A DNA stretch of 22,459 nucleotides from Gammaproteobacteria bacterium (GTDB lineage Bacteria; Pseudomonadota; Gammaproteobacteria; Steroidobacterales; Steroidobacteraceae). The notes below the pieces were generated by a model that saw nothing but the letters and a program-made list of their open reading frames with translations, was not told the DNA's origin and ran no database searches. Below are positions 15,887 through 22,459 of the stretch, piece by piece. A program made the position numbers and the translations under genes. The stretch spans positions 1-22,459 of the forward strand of contig JAURMS010000100.1 of the NCBI GenBank assembly GCA_030830595.1. Direction: 5' to 3'. Each line of letters opens with the position of its first letter. Within the stretch, counting starts at the first letter, position 1.

Positions 15887-17197
15887 TCAGCCGTCACCCT
15901 CTGCACCGGGTGCCGGTTGAGCACGCATCACCAGCAGCTTGTCGATGCGCTGGCCGTCCATGTCGACCACCTCGATGACCAGGTCCTTCCAGGCAAATTG
16001 CTCGCCGGTCTCCGGCAGGCGGCCGAGCTGCGCCAGCACGAAACCGGCCATGGTGGAATATTCGTCCCCCGCCGCAAGGTCCTGCCTTTCGAGCGCACGT
16101 TCGGCGTCATCGATCGCCAGGCGCCCGTCCAGCAGCCAGGAATTGTCATGGCGCTTCACGGCCTCGGCTTCATCCTCGACGCCGCTCTCCGGAATGTCGC
16201 CGGCAATGGCCTGCAGCACGTCCGTCGAGGTCACGATCCCCTCAATCGAGCCGTGCTCGTCCACCACCACGGCCAGGTGCGCCGCCGCCTCACGGAAGGT
16301 CTCGATCAAGCGGAGGATGGTGGTGGTTTCCTGCACCACCAGGGGCGTCATCGTCCGGCTGGCCAGCCCCTTGCCGGCGGGATCGCGGATCCAGTCGAGC
16401 AGGGCGGTGGCGCTGGCAATACCGATCAGCTCGTCGACCTCGCCGCGACAGACCAGAAAGCGGGAGTGACCGCTGGTGCTGACCGCGCTCCAGACCGTTT
16501 CCGGCGAATCGTCGACGTCGATCCACAGGATGTCACCGCGCGGCACCATGACGCTGCGGACGTTGCGATCGGCGAGGCGCAGCACGCCCTCGATCATCCG
16601 ATGTTCCTCGCGATGGAACACGCCCTCGCGAGTGCCCTCGGCGATCAGGCCGCGGATGTCGTCCTCGGTCACCTGATGGCGGGCGCTGCGGCGCTGCCCG
16701 AGCAGGCGCAGGATCAATTCCGTGGAACGCTGCAGCAGCCAGACCAAGGGCAGGCTGAAGCGCGCTACCCACTCCATGGGCGGGGCGAGTACCACGGCAA
16801 TGGCCTCGGGATGCCCAAGTGCCCAGCGCTTGGGTACCAGTTCGCCAATGACCAGGGACAGATAGGTGACCCCGATCACCACCACCACGTAGGCCATGGT
16901 CTCCTCGTAGCCTGCCAGCCAATCGAACTGGCTGAGCCAGACGCCCAGCGGCTCGGCGAAGCTCGCGCCCGAATACACGCCGGCCAGCACGCCGATCAGG
17001 GTGATGCCGATCTGCACCGAGGACAGGAACCGGGTGGGCTCTTCCATCAGCCGGAGCGCCGTGTTGGCGCCCGGGGTGCCGGACTCGGCCATCTGCTGGA
17101 GGCGCACGCGACGGGAAGACACGATCGCCAGCTCGGCCATGGCAAACAGCCCGTTGAGGGCCACCAGCAGGAACAGGATCAACAGTTGCGAGGCCAC
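15887..17197 (-). CDS. HlyC/CorC (CNNM) family membrane protein with DUF21, CBS pair and CorC domains
   Basis: A 436-residue inner-membrane protein of the CNNM/YtfL-YoaE-like group, linked in the family to Mg2+/Co2+ transport or resistance. Residues 1-190 are the DUF21 transmembrane domain (LLILFLLVALNGLFAMAELAIV, VQIGITLIGVLAGVYSG, YVVVVIGVTYLSLVIGELVPK). Residues ~195-325 are the CBS pair (VTEDDIRGLI, MVPRGDILWIDVD, AVVVDEHGSIEGIVTSTDVLQ). Residues ~345-425 are the CorC/HlyC domain (WLLDGRLAIDDAERAL...TMAGFVLAQLGRLPETGEQF). The start is GTG 17197; an in-frame TAG four codons upstream (17207-17209 region) prevents any longer form. No Shine-Dalgarno is present and an extended -10-like element sits just upstream, so it may be leaderless. 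Confidence 0.9.
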   Translation of the reverse strand: MASQLLILFLLVALNGLFAMAELAIVSSRRVRLQQMAESGTPGANTALRLMEEPTRFLSSVQIGITLIGVLAGVYSGASFAEPLGVWLSQFDWLAGYEETMAYVVVVIGVTYLSLVIGELVPKRWALGHPEAIAVVLAPPMEWVARFSLPLVWLLQRSTELILRLLGQRRSARHQVTEDDIRGLIAEGTREGVFHREEHRMIEGVLRLADRNVRSVMVPRGDILWIDVDDSPETVWSAVSTSGHSRFLVCRGEVDELIGIASATALLDWIRDPAGKGLASRTMTPLVVQETTTILRLIETFREAAAHLAVVVDEHGSIEGIVTSTDVLQAIAGDIPESGVEDEAEAVKRHDNSWLLDGRLAIDDAERALERQDLAAGDEYSTMAGFVLAQLGRLPETGEQFAWKDLVIEVVDMDGQRIDKLLVMRAQPAPGAEGDG

Positions 17198-17203
17198 GCC
17201 GGC

Positions 17204-17212
17204 ATTCTAGCA
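17204..17212 (-). promoter_or_regulatory. Extended -10-like element before the corC-like gene
   Basis: On the minus strand TGCTAGAAT (extended -10 form TGnTAnAAT) ends 6 bases before GTG 17197. Transcription would begin at or beside the start codon, fitting the lack of a ribosome site. It lies in the 38-base gap after ilvA. No -35 match is seen. Confidence 0.45.
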
Positions 17213-17235
17213 GGGCGCTGCGGGCCCTCCCCGGC

Positions 17236-18753
17236 CTAACGACCCAGGAACATCCGGTAGGCGGGGTTGGTGGTTTCCTCGACGTACGGATAGTGCAGCT
17301 CGTCCAGGTGCTGCAGGAACTCCTGACGCGCCGCCGCCGGCACCTGGATGCCCGCCAGCACGCGGCCATGGTCCGAGCCGTGGTTGCGGTAATGGAACAG
17401 GCTGATGTTCCACCTCGAGCCAACCGCCTGCAGGAAGCGCAGCAGCGCTCCCGGTCGCTCGGGAAATTCGAAGCGAAAGAGCAATTCGTCCTCCAGGCCG
17501 GCGGCGCGCCCACCCACCATGTAGCGGACGTGCAGCTTGGCCATCTCGTCACCGCTCATGTCGGTGACCGGATAACCGGCTGTGGCAATTTCCTGCAGGA
17601 TCGCCCGGCGCTCGGCCACCCCCGCTGACAAGGCCACGCCCACGAAGATTCGGGCGGTGGACCGGTCGGCATGCCGGTAGTTGAACTCGGTGACGCTGCG
17701 CCGCCCCAGCAGCCTGCAGAAGGCCAGGAAACTGCCGGGTTGCTCGGGGATCTCCACCGCAAACAGGGCCTCACGCTCACCGCCCAGGTCGGCACGCTCG
17801 GCCACGTGCCGCAGCCGGTCGAAGTTCATGTTGGCGCCACAGTTGATGGCGACCAGGGTCCGTCCGCTGACACCCTCCCGCGCCACCCAGCGCTTCATGC
17901 CGGCCACAGCCAGGCCCCCGGCCGGTTCGACAATGGCGCGGGTGTCTTCGAAGATGTCCTGGATGGCAGAACAGGTCTCGTCGGTGGTGACGGTGACGAT
18001 CTCGTCGACGTAGCGGCGCGCCAGCCGGAAGGTCTCCTCCCCCACCTGCCTCACGGCCACGCCGTCGTGAAAGATGCCGACCCGATCAAGGGTGACCCGC
18101 TCGCCCGCAGCAAGCGCCGCCTGCATGCTGGCCGCGTCCTCGGGTTCGACGCCGACGATACGGACCTCGGGATACAGCGACTTCACGTAGACGGCGATAC
18201 CGGCGATCAGGCCGCCACCGCCCACGGGTACGAAGATCGCATCGATCGGCGCCGGGTGCTGGCGCAGGATCTCCATGGCGATGGTGCCCTGACCGGCGAT
18301 GACCTCGGGATCGTCGAAGGGATGGATGAAGGTCAGCCCCTCCGATCCGGCGATCTCCAGCGCCGCCGTGCAGGCAGCGTCGTAGTCGTCGCCACGCAGG
18401 AGGATCTCTCCGCCCAGGTCACGGACAGCCTCGACCTTGATGGCGGGCGTGGTGATCGGCATGACGATGACCGCGCGGATCCCGAGGCGACTGGCCGCCA
18501 GGGCGACGCCCTGGGCATGGTTACCGGCCGAGGCGCAGATGACGCCGCGAGCGGCTTCCTCGGCCCCCAGCCTGGCAATCTTGTTGTGTGCGCCCCTGAG
18601 CTTGAAGGAAAACACCGGCTGCAGGTCCTCGCGCTTGAACAGGACCCGATTGCCCAAACGGCGGCTCAGGCGCGGCGCCTCCTCGAGCGGTGACTCGATG
18701 GCTACTTCATAAACGTGCGCCTTCAGGATGCGCTCGAGGTACTCGGAATCCAT
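17236..18753 (-). CDS. ilvA: Biosynthetic threonine ammonia-lyase (two ACT-like domains)
   Basis: A 505-residue PLP enzyme that converts threonine to 2-oxobutanoate, the first step of isoleucine synthesis. The PLP lysine is Lys51 in SFKLRGA, SAGNHAQGVA is the conserved asparagine loop, and GGGGL (178-182) binds the cofactor phosphate. Residues ~325-400 and ~420-500 are the paired ACT-like regulatory modules (FAVEIPEQPGSFLAFCRLLG and FRFEFPERPGALLRFLQAVG), which define the allosterically controlled long form (E. coli IlvA is 514); catabolic TdcB is shorter and lacks them. ATG 18753 has no clear Shine-Dalgarno. It stands alone, not in an ilv operon, and is divergent from the MFS gene. Confidence 0.96.
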   Translation of the reverse strand: MDSEYLERILKAHVYEVAIESPLEEAPRLSRRLGNRVLFKREDLQPVFSFKLRGAHNKIARLGAEEAARGVICASAGNHAQGVALAASRLGIRAVIVMPITTPAIKVEAVRDLGGEILLRGDDYDAACTAALEIAGSEGLTFIHPFDDPEVIAGQGTIAMEILRQHPAPIDAIFVPVGGGGLIAGIAVYVKSLYPEVRIVGVEPEDAASMQAALAAGERVTLDRVGIFHDGVAVRQVGEETFRLARRYVDEIVTVTTDETCSAIQDIFEDTRAIVEPAGGLAVAGMKRWVAREGVSGRTLVAINCGANMNFDRLRHVAERADLGGEREALFAVEIPEQPGSFLAFCRLLGRRSVTEFNYRHADRSTARIFVGVALSAGVAERRAILQEIATAGYPVTDMSGDEMAKLHVRYMVGGRAAGLEDELLFRFEFPERPGALLRFLQAVGSRWNISLFHYRNHGSDHGRVLAGIQVPAAARQEFLQHLDELHYPYVEETTNPAYRMFLGR

Positions 18754-18758
18754 CGCCC

Positions 18759-18764
18759 ATTATC
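18759..18764 (-). promoter_or_regulatory. Possible -10 element for ilvA
   Basis: GATAAT on the minus strand ends 5 bases before ATG 18753, which would make the ilvA transcript leaderless or nearly so. No good -35 hexamer is found upstream, so confidence is low. Confidence 0.35.
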
Positions 18765-18797
18765 GCCGATCGTGGCGGCCTCGGCTTGAGGCAGCGA

Positions 18798-20021
18798 GTG
18801 CAACCCGGCAAGATGCGCGCCTTGACCGCCCCCACCGGACGCCAACTGATCATTGCCGCCGCCGCCATCGGCGCTCTCGGCCCCTTCGGCATGCATACGC
18901 TGCTGCCGGCACTGCCAGCCATTGCCGCCGATTTCCGGGCGGCGCCGGCCACCATCCAGTGGACCATCAGCCTGTCGCTGGTGGCCATCGCCCTCGGCAA
19001 CCTGCTGGTTGCACCGCTCTCCGACCGCTACGGAAGGCGGCCGGTCACGATCGCGGGCCTGGTGCTGTACCTGCTGGGCAGCCTCGCCGGGAGCCTGGCC
19101 GGCGACGTCGCCACCCTGGTGGTGGCCCGTTGTGTGCAGGCCTTCGGTGCGGGGGCGGCCATGGCGGTCGCCCGTGCGAGCCTCAGTGACTTCTTCGGGC
19201 TGGAGCGTTCGGCCAGCGCGCTGGCCAGCACCGCCACGGTGGTGCTACTGGTTCCCATGCTGGCGCCGACGCTGGGTGGGTTTACGGTCGAATGGCTGGG
19301 CTGGCGGCACGTGTTCACGGCCGCGCTGGCCGTCGGTACCCTGGTCACGGCCTTCACCTTGTTCGGGACCCGCGAAACCCACGCCGCGGACCGCGGTGCC
19401 GGTGCGCCGCTGCGCAGCTTCGCCAGCTACTGGCAACTGCTGGGTCACCGCGAGTACCTGGGCCATGTGTTCTACGGTGCGGCCATGATGGGCTCGGTCA
19501 CCGTCTTCATCACCTCGGCGCCCTATGTCGCCATCGAGGTCTACGGCGTGAAGCCCTCCACCTACGGGCTGCTGTTCATGCTGCCGGCGCTGGCGAGCTT
19601 CTCTGGCTTCTTCTTCACTTCGCGCATGGCGGGCCGACTGGGTGCCGAGCGCATGATGCGGATGGGGACCACGCTCACCTGCCTCGGCGGGCTCGCCCTG
19701 CTGACCGGACACCTGGCCGGACTCGAGCATCCGCTCGCGGTACTCATACCTGGAATGCTGGTGTGTGCGGCGAACGCGCTGTCCGCGCCCAACTCCACCG
19801 CCAGCGCCATTCGCTCGGCGCCCAACGTCGCCGGAGCGGCCTCCGGCCTGCTGGGCTTCACTCAGCTCTTGGTGGGAGCCATCGCGACCCAGTTGGTCGC
19901 GTTCGCCGCCCACGGCACGGCGACCCCACTGGTGGTGGCCATTCTCTGCCTGAACCTCGCTGCAGCCCTGCTGCTGCGAGCCAACCGGCGGGTTCGCGCC
20001 CGCGGGGTGTCTCCTACCTGA
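18798..20021 (+). CDS. Bcr/CflA-type MFS multidrug exporter
   Basis: About 407 residues with twelve predicted membrane helices, a proton-driven drug:H+ antiporter of the DHA1 Bcr/CflA kind. The helix 2-3 loop carries LSDRYGRRPV (MFS motif A), and TM1 (IIAAAAIGALGPFGMHTLLPALPAIAADF cut here: key features are the GPFGMH..LPALP run) matches the TDMYLPALP-like start of the family. The next helix has the RCVQAFGAGAAMAVARA motif and TM5 a VPMLAPTLGG motif C. GTG 18798 is preferred because GAGG (18788-18791) lies 6 bases upstream; ATG 18813 is an equally possible start but has no visible RBS. It is divergent from ilvA and overlaps pbpC by 8 bases at the 3' end. The substrate cannot be read from sequence. 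Confidence 0.88.
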   Translation: MQPGKMRALTAPTGRQLIIAAAAIGALGPFGMHTLLPALPAIAADFRAAPATIQWTISLSLVAIALGNLLVAPLSDRYGRRPVTIAGLVLYLLGSLAGSLAGDVATLVVARCVQAFGAGAAMAVARASLSDFFGLERSASALASTATVVLLVPMLAPTLGGFTVEWLGWRHVFTAALAVGTLVTAFTLFGTRETHAADRGAGAPLRSFASYWQLLGHREYLGHVFYGAAMMGSVTVFITSAPYVAIEVYGVKPSTYGLLFMLPALASFSGFFFTSRMAGRLGAERMMRMGTTLTCLGGLALLTGHLAGLEHPLAVLIPGMLVCAANALSAPNSTASAIRSAPNVAGAASGLLGFTQLLVGAIATQLVAFAAHGTATPLVVAILCLNLAAALLLRANRRVRARGVSPT

Positions 20022-22152
20022 CCAGAACCTCGACGACATCGTGGACCCGTCCCGACCGGTCCTGGAGCGTCACGCTGTGGCGGCCGCTTACCGGCCACCA
20101 GGCGGGGGCATCCACGCGCCGTCCATTCACGTGGAACTCGAGCCCGTCCGTCGCGCCATCGGCCAGGAGCGGGATCCGCTGGCGGTCCGTCGGGATATCG
20201 GGGTCGAGGGCAACAACCATGCCGCGCGGGGGCATGACGATCCGCGCAGGTCGGGTCGAAGGGTCTACCAGTTGCACCCGTTGCATCTCCGTACCAGGCA
20301 GGAAGTATTCACGCCGGTCTGGCTCGACACCTCGATCAAAACTCACCTGCCTTGCAATCAGCGCCGTCGGCACCTCGGGGGCGCTGCCCTCTTCAGACCC
20401 CTGCAGGAAGCGCATGATCTCGAACCAGACCGGGGCAGCGCCGCTTACGCCGGAAACGTCCCGCATGGGATCACCCTCGAAATTGCCGACCCACACGCCG
20501 ACGGTGTATTGCCGGTTAAAGCCTATGCACCAGTTATCGCGCATTTCCACACTGGTGCCGGTCTTTGCCGCAGCCCATCCGGGCGTAGCAAGCGGGCTGG
20601 CAAAGCCGAAAGTGGCAGCTCGGGCGTTCCGGTCGGCCAGGATGTCACCGATCAACCAGGCGACCGCAGGATCGATGACCTGCCCGGGCTCAGGAGACTC
20701 AGGACCTGCCATCCAGCGCAGCGGGCGATACCGTCCGGCATCAGCCAGAACCCGATAGGCCGCAACCTGCTCAAGCAAGGTCACTTCCGGCGAGCCCAGA
20801 GCCAGAGAGGTTCCGTAGAAATCTGGATCGGGTTGCAGGCCGGCATAACCCAACTGTCCCAACAAGGCATGAAAGCGCGGCAAGCCGACCAGTTCGATGG
20901 TCCGGACCGCCGGTACATTCAGGCTGGAAGCGAGTGCCGTGCGCAGGCTTACAGGGCCCCGAAATCGCCGGTCGTAATTCTGTGGCACGTAAAGTCCGAC
21001 GCCGGTATCCACGCCCGTTGGCGAATCGTCGAGCAGCGAGGCCGGCGTCAGGAGCCGCTGCTCCAGGGCAAGAGCGTAAAGGAAGGGCTTCAGGGTCGAA
21101 CCTGCCTGGCGACGCGCCAGCACACCATCAATCAAGGCAGCGTTCGAGGCCGGGCCGGCGCTGCCGACCCAGGCACGCACCTCGCCAGTCGCATTGTCTA
21201 CGACCAGCGCGGCGCCATCGCGCACCGCGTCCGGCCCGAGGTCGGACAGCTGGCTCGACAACACCTCGTGTACCCTGCGCTGGAGCCCGGCATCCAAGGT
21301 GCTCACCACCCGCTGTCCGGGCAACTTGAGCAGGCGCTGGGCCAGATGCGGCGCCAAACCTCCCTCGACCTTGATAGGCACCCTCTCCCGAAACACCTGC
21401 GCACGGCGCTTTATGTCGGCGCAGTCCGGCAAGGCAACCGAGTCCTGCATCCCAACAGCGGCACAGGCTCTCCTGGCTATCACCTCCGGTTCGGCATTAG
21501 GTGCCCTGAGGGAAGTTGCCAGCAGGAGTGACTCGGTGGCGTCGAGAGCCAGCGGTGAGCGCCCGAACAGGCCCTCGGCAGCGGCCGATATCCCGATCAA
21601 CTCCCCCCGGAAAGGCGCCAGGTTGAGGTAGGCTTCCAGGATCTCGCCCTTGGTCCAACGCATCTCCAGGGCGGTTGCAGCCAGGGCCTGCCGCAACTTG
21701 GCGTTGATGGGTCGACTCCCAGCCACGGTCCCAGTCAGCGCCGGATCGATGCGGGCAACCAGTTGCATGGTCAAGGTGCTCGCACCGCGCAGGCGGCTCC
21801 CGTCCAGGCGGTCTCGCAGGGCCGCGGCCACCGCCAGCAGGTCGACACCGTAATGCCACCTGAACCGGCGGTCCTCGACCTGAACAACAGCCGCCAGCAA
21901 CGCGGGCGACATCTCCGCCAACGGCACCCAGGGGAGGCGCCGGGCACTCTCGTCGACGCGACGCGACTGCAGGACGACGCCATAACGGTCGACGAGCCAG
22001 CTCTCCGAGGGCTGATATGACTGCCGAAGTTGCTCGGGAGAGGGCAAGCCGACGACAGCAGGCAGGAGCAACCAGCTCAAGCCCGCAAGGACCATCCCGC
22101 CGCACGCAGCAAATAGTGCAACGCGCCTGACTCGCGACAAGAGCCCAATCAA
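20014..22152 (-). CDS. pbpC: Penicillin-binding protein 1C (bifunctional glycosyltransferase/transpeptidase)
   Basis: A 712-residue class A PBP anchored by one N-terminal helix (residues ~11-35). The GT51 domain has EDRRFRWHYGVD with catalytic Glu93 and RGASTLTMQL (122-131). The transpeptidase domain has STLK (Ser352, Lys355), SLN (410-412) and KTGT (530-533). Residues ~610-712 form the PBP1C C-terminal beta domain (LEFHVNGRRV...W..SGRHSVTLQDRSG), which separates it from PBP1A/1B. The start used is TTG 22152, which overlaps the upstream stop codon (TTGA) and precedes the membrane helix at the expected distance; no earlier start fits and no strong RBS is seen. It follows an alpha-2-macroglobulin gene, the usual partner. 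It converges on the MFS gene. Confidence 0.94.
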   Translation of the reverse strand: MIGLLSRVRRVALFAACGGMVLAGLSWLLLPAVVGLPSPEQLRQSYQPSESWLVDRYGVVLQSRRVDESARRLPWVPLAEMSPALLAAVVQVEDRRFRWHYGVDLLAVAAALRDRLDGSRLRGASTLTMQLVARIDPALTGTVAGSRPINAKLRQALAATALEMRWTKGEILEAYLNLAPFRGELIGISAAAEGLFGRSPLALDATESLLLATSLRAPNAEPEVIARRACAAVGMQDSVALPDCADIKRRAQVFRERVPIKVEGGLAPHLAQRLLKLPGQRVVSTLDAGLQRRVHEVLSSQLSDLGPDAVRDGAALVVDNATGEVRAWVGSAGPASNAALIDGVLARRQAGSTLKPFLYALALEQRLLTPASLLDDSPTGVDTGVGLYVPQNYDRRFRGPVSLRTALASSLNVPAVRTIELVGLPRFHALLGQLGYAGLQPDPDFYGTSLALGSPEVTLLEQVAAYRVLADAGRYRPLRWMAGPESPEPGQVIDPAVAWLIGDILADRNARAATFGFASPLATPGWAAAKTGTSVEMRDNWCIGFNRQYTVGVWVGNFEGDPMRDVSGVSGAAPVWFEIMRFLQGSEEGSAPEVPTALIARQVSFDRGVEPDRREYFLPGTEMQRVQLVDPSTRPARIVMPPRGMVVALDPDIPTDRQRIPLLADGATDGLEFHVNGRRVDAPAWWPVSGRHSVTLQDRSGRVHDVVEVLVR

Positions 22153-22459
22153 GGGCCTGCACCTACCTCAAAGGGTGCATTCGGCAGCAGGCCGAAACGA
22201 TCCGCCTCGTACATCGCCTCAAGGCGGGTGGGTGGCAGGCGAAACTGGCCAGAAGCGTTGAGTCGCATGCTGTATTCCAGTTGCCACTTGCCCCGCGGCA
22301 GGTCTTCGAAATAAGCCCGGTAAGCGTCACCCCTGCGCTCGACAAAAGTCGGCCAGGCGGTGGCATGACCGCGGTCGGTGGGTTGGGGCGGTGGCTCCAG
22401 CCCCCTGCGCAACCCACCACCCAGGATGACGGCGCCCGCGGGCAGCGGGTCCTCCAGCA
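22149..22459 (-). CDS. Bacterial alpha-2-macroglobulin family protein, C-terminal end (5' part beyond window)
   Basis: Only the last ~103 residues are visible; the frame is open to the right edge. They match the C-terminal domain of large periplasmic alpha-2-macroglobulins (YfhM/ECAM type): EDPLPAG at the start, ERRGDAYRAYFEDLPRG, then the chain LEYSMR..ASGQFRLPP..LEAMYEADRFG. In the full protein (about 1,600-1,900 residues) a thioester region traps invading proteases. The stop codon overlaps the pbpC TTG start by 4 bases, fitting the well-known A2M-PBP1C pairing in which PBP1C repairs the wall while A2M traps proteases. Whether it is the thioester-bearing form cannot be seen here. Confidence 0.85.
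   Translation of the reverse strand, partial: LEDPLPAGAVILGGGLRRGLEPPPQPTDRGHATAWPTFVERRGDAYRAYFEDLPRGKWQLEYSMRLNASGQFRLPPTRLEAMYEADRFGLLPNAPFEVGAGP

Noticed and set aside
17212..17228. Small AGGGC/GCCCT hairpin between ilvA and the corC-like gene as an ilvA terminator
   Set aside because: Five-base arms without a T-run; too weak to call.
15551..17239. A 562-codon open frame on the plus strand
   Set aside because: Antisense to pyrF and the corC-like gene, both of which have clear family motifs. The predicted protein is His/Gln/Gly-rich shadow sequence.
19988..20003. Short GC hairpin near the end of the MFS gene (GCGGG/CCCGC)
   Set aside because: Only 5-base arms, expected by chance at this GC content, and no T-run follows.
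19292..20758. A 488-codon plus-strand frame spanning the MFS/pbpC junction
   Set aside because: Overlaps two well-identified genes in other frames, is Arg/Ser/Pro-rich and has no recognisable domain.

Overview
The window is a gene-dense, GC-rich stretch of chromosome. It most likely comes from a gammaproteobacterium, because it carries the ybbA-ybbP/tesA divergent pair, a FadD of E. coli length, the pbpC/alpha-2-macroglobulin pair, a two-ACT biosynthetic IlvA and a Bcr/CflA-type MFS pump. The species cannot be named from sequence alone. I find 17 protein genes, two of them cut by the window edges. I see no tRNA, rRNA, CRISPR array, transposase or integrase, and no stretch over about 110 bases without a gene.

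Region 1 (1-3390, + strand) is the least ordinary part. It holds the 3' end of an M14-type zinc carboxypeptidase/deacylase. Ten bases later comes a 953-residue protein that joins an LCAT/PGAP1-like serine lipase (Ser159-Asp309-His331), a middle module resembling the N-terminal domain of M17 aminopeptidases, and a C-terminal CHAT caspase-like protease (His814/Cys855). Both enzymes look intact. A cysteine protease and a lipase in one chain suggests a protease-controlled membrane-acting effector. This is inference.

Region 2 (3495-7167) holds a site-2-protease-like M50 membrane peptidase with CBS domains and a short ribosome hibernation factor, probably co-transcribed. They are followed by a convergent DUF4139 secreted protein and its divergent neighbour, an unrecognised single-pass membrane protein.

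Region 3 (7148-13444) concerns lipids. YbbA (ATPase), YbbP (permease) and a dimethylargininase form a minus-strand operon. Starting from the same CATG but pointing the other way are TesA (GDSL thioesterase/lysophospholipase) and FadD (acyl-CoA ligase). YbbAP-TesA are family partners in handling hydrophobic molecules at the inner membrane, and FadD could activate fatty acids released by TesA. The dimethylargininase is the odd member.

Region 4 (13447-18753, minus strand) is housekeeping: ilvA, a CNNM/CorC-type membrane protein, pyrF, hemE and ppa, the last three with overlapping start/stop codons. Both ilvA and the corC-like gene lack a Shine-Dalgarno sequence and have a -10-like hexamer 5-6 bases before the start codon, so they may be leaderless.

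Region 5 (18798-22459) has an MFS drug exporter divergent from ilvA. It converges on pbpC (PBP1C), which follows the end of a bacterial alpha-2-macroglobulin gene running off the right edge. That pair is a known periplasmic peptidoglycan-repair and protease-trap association.

The four convergent gene pairs have almost no space between them: two overlap (20 and 8 bases) and two are separated by 2 and 10 bases. Classical intrinsic terminators are not evident; at 7148-7167 a perfect inverted repeat starts and ends exactly at the two stop codons.
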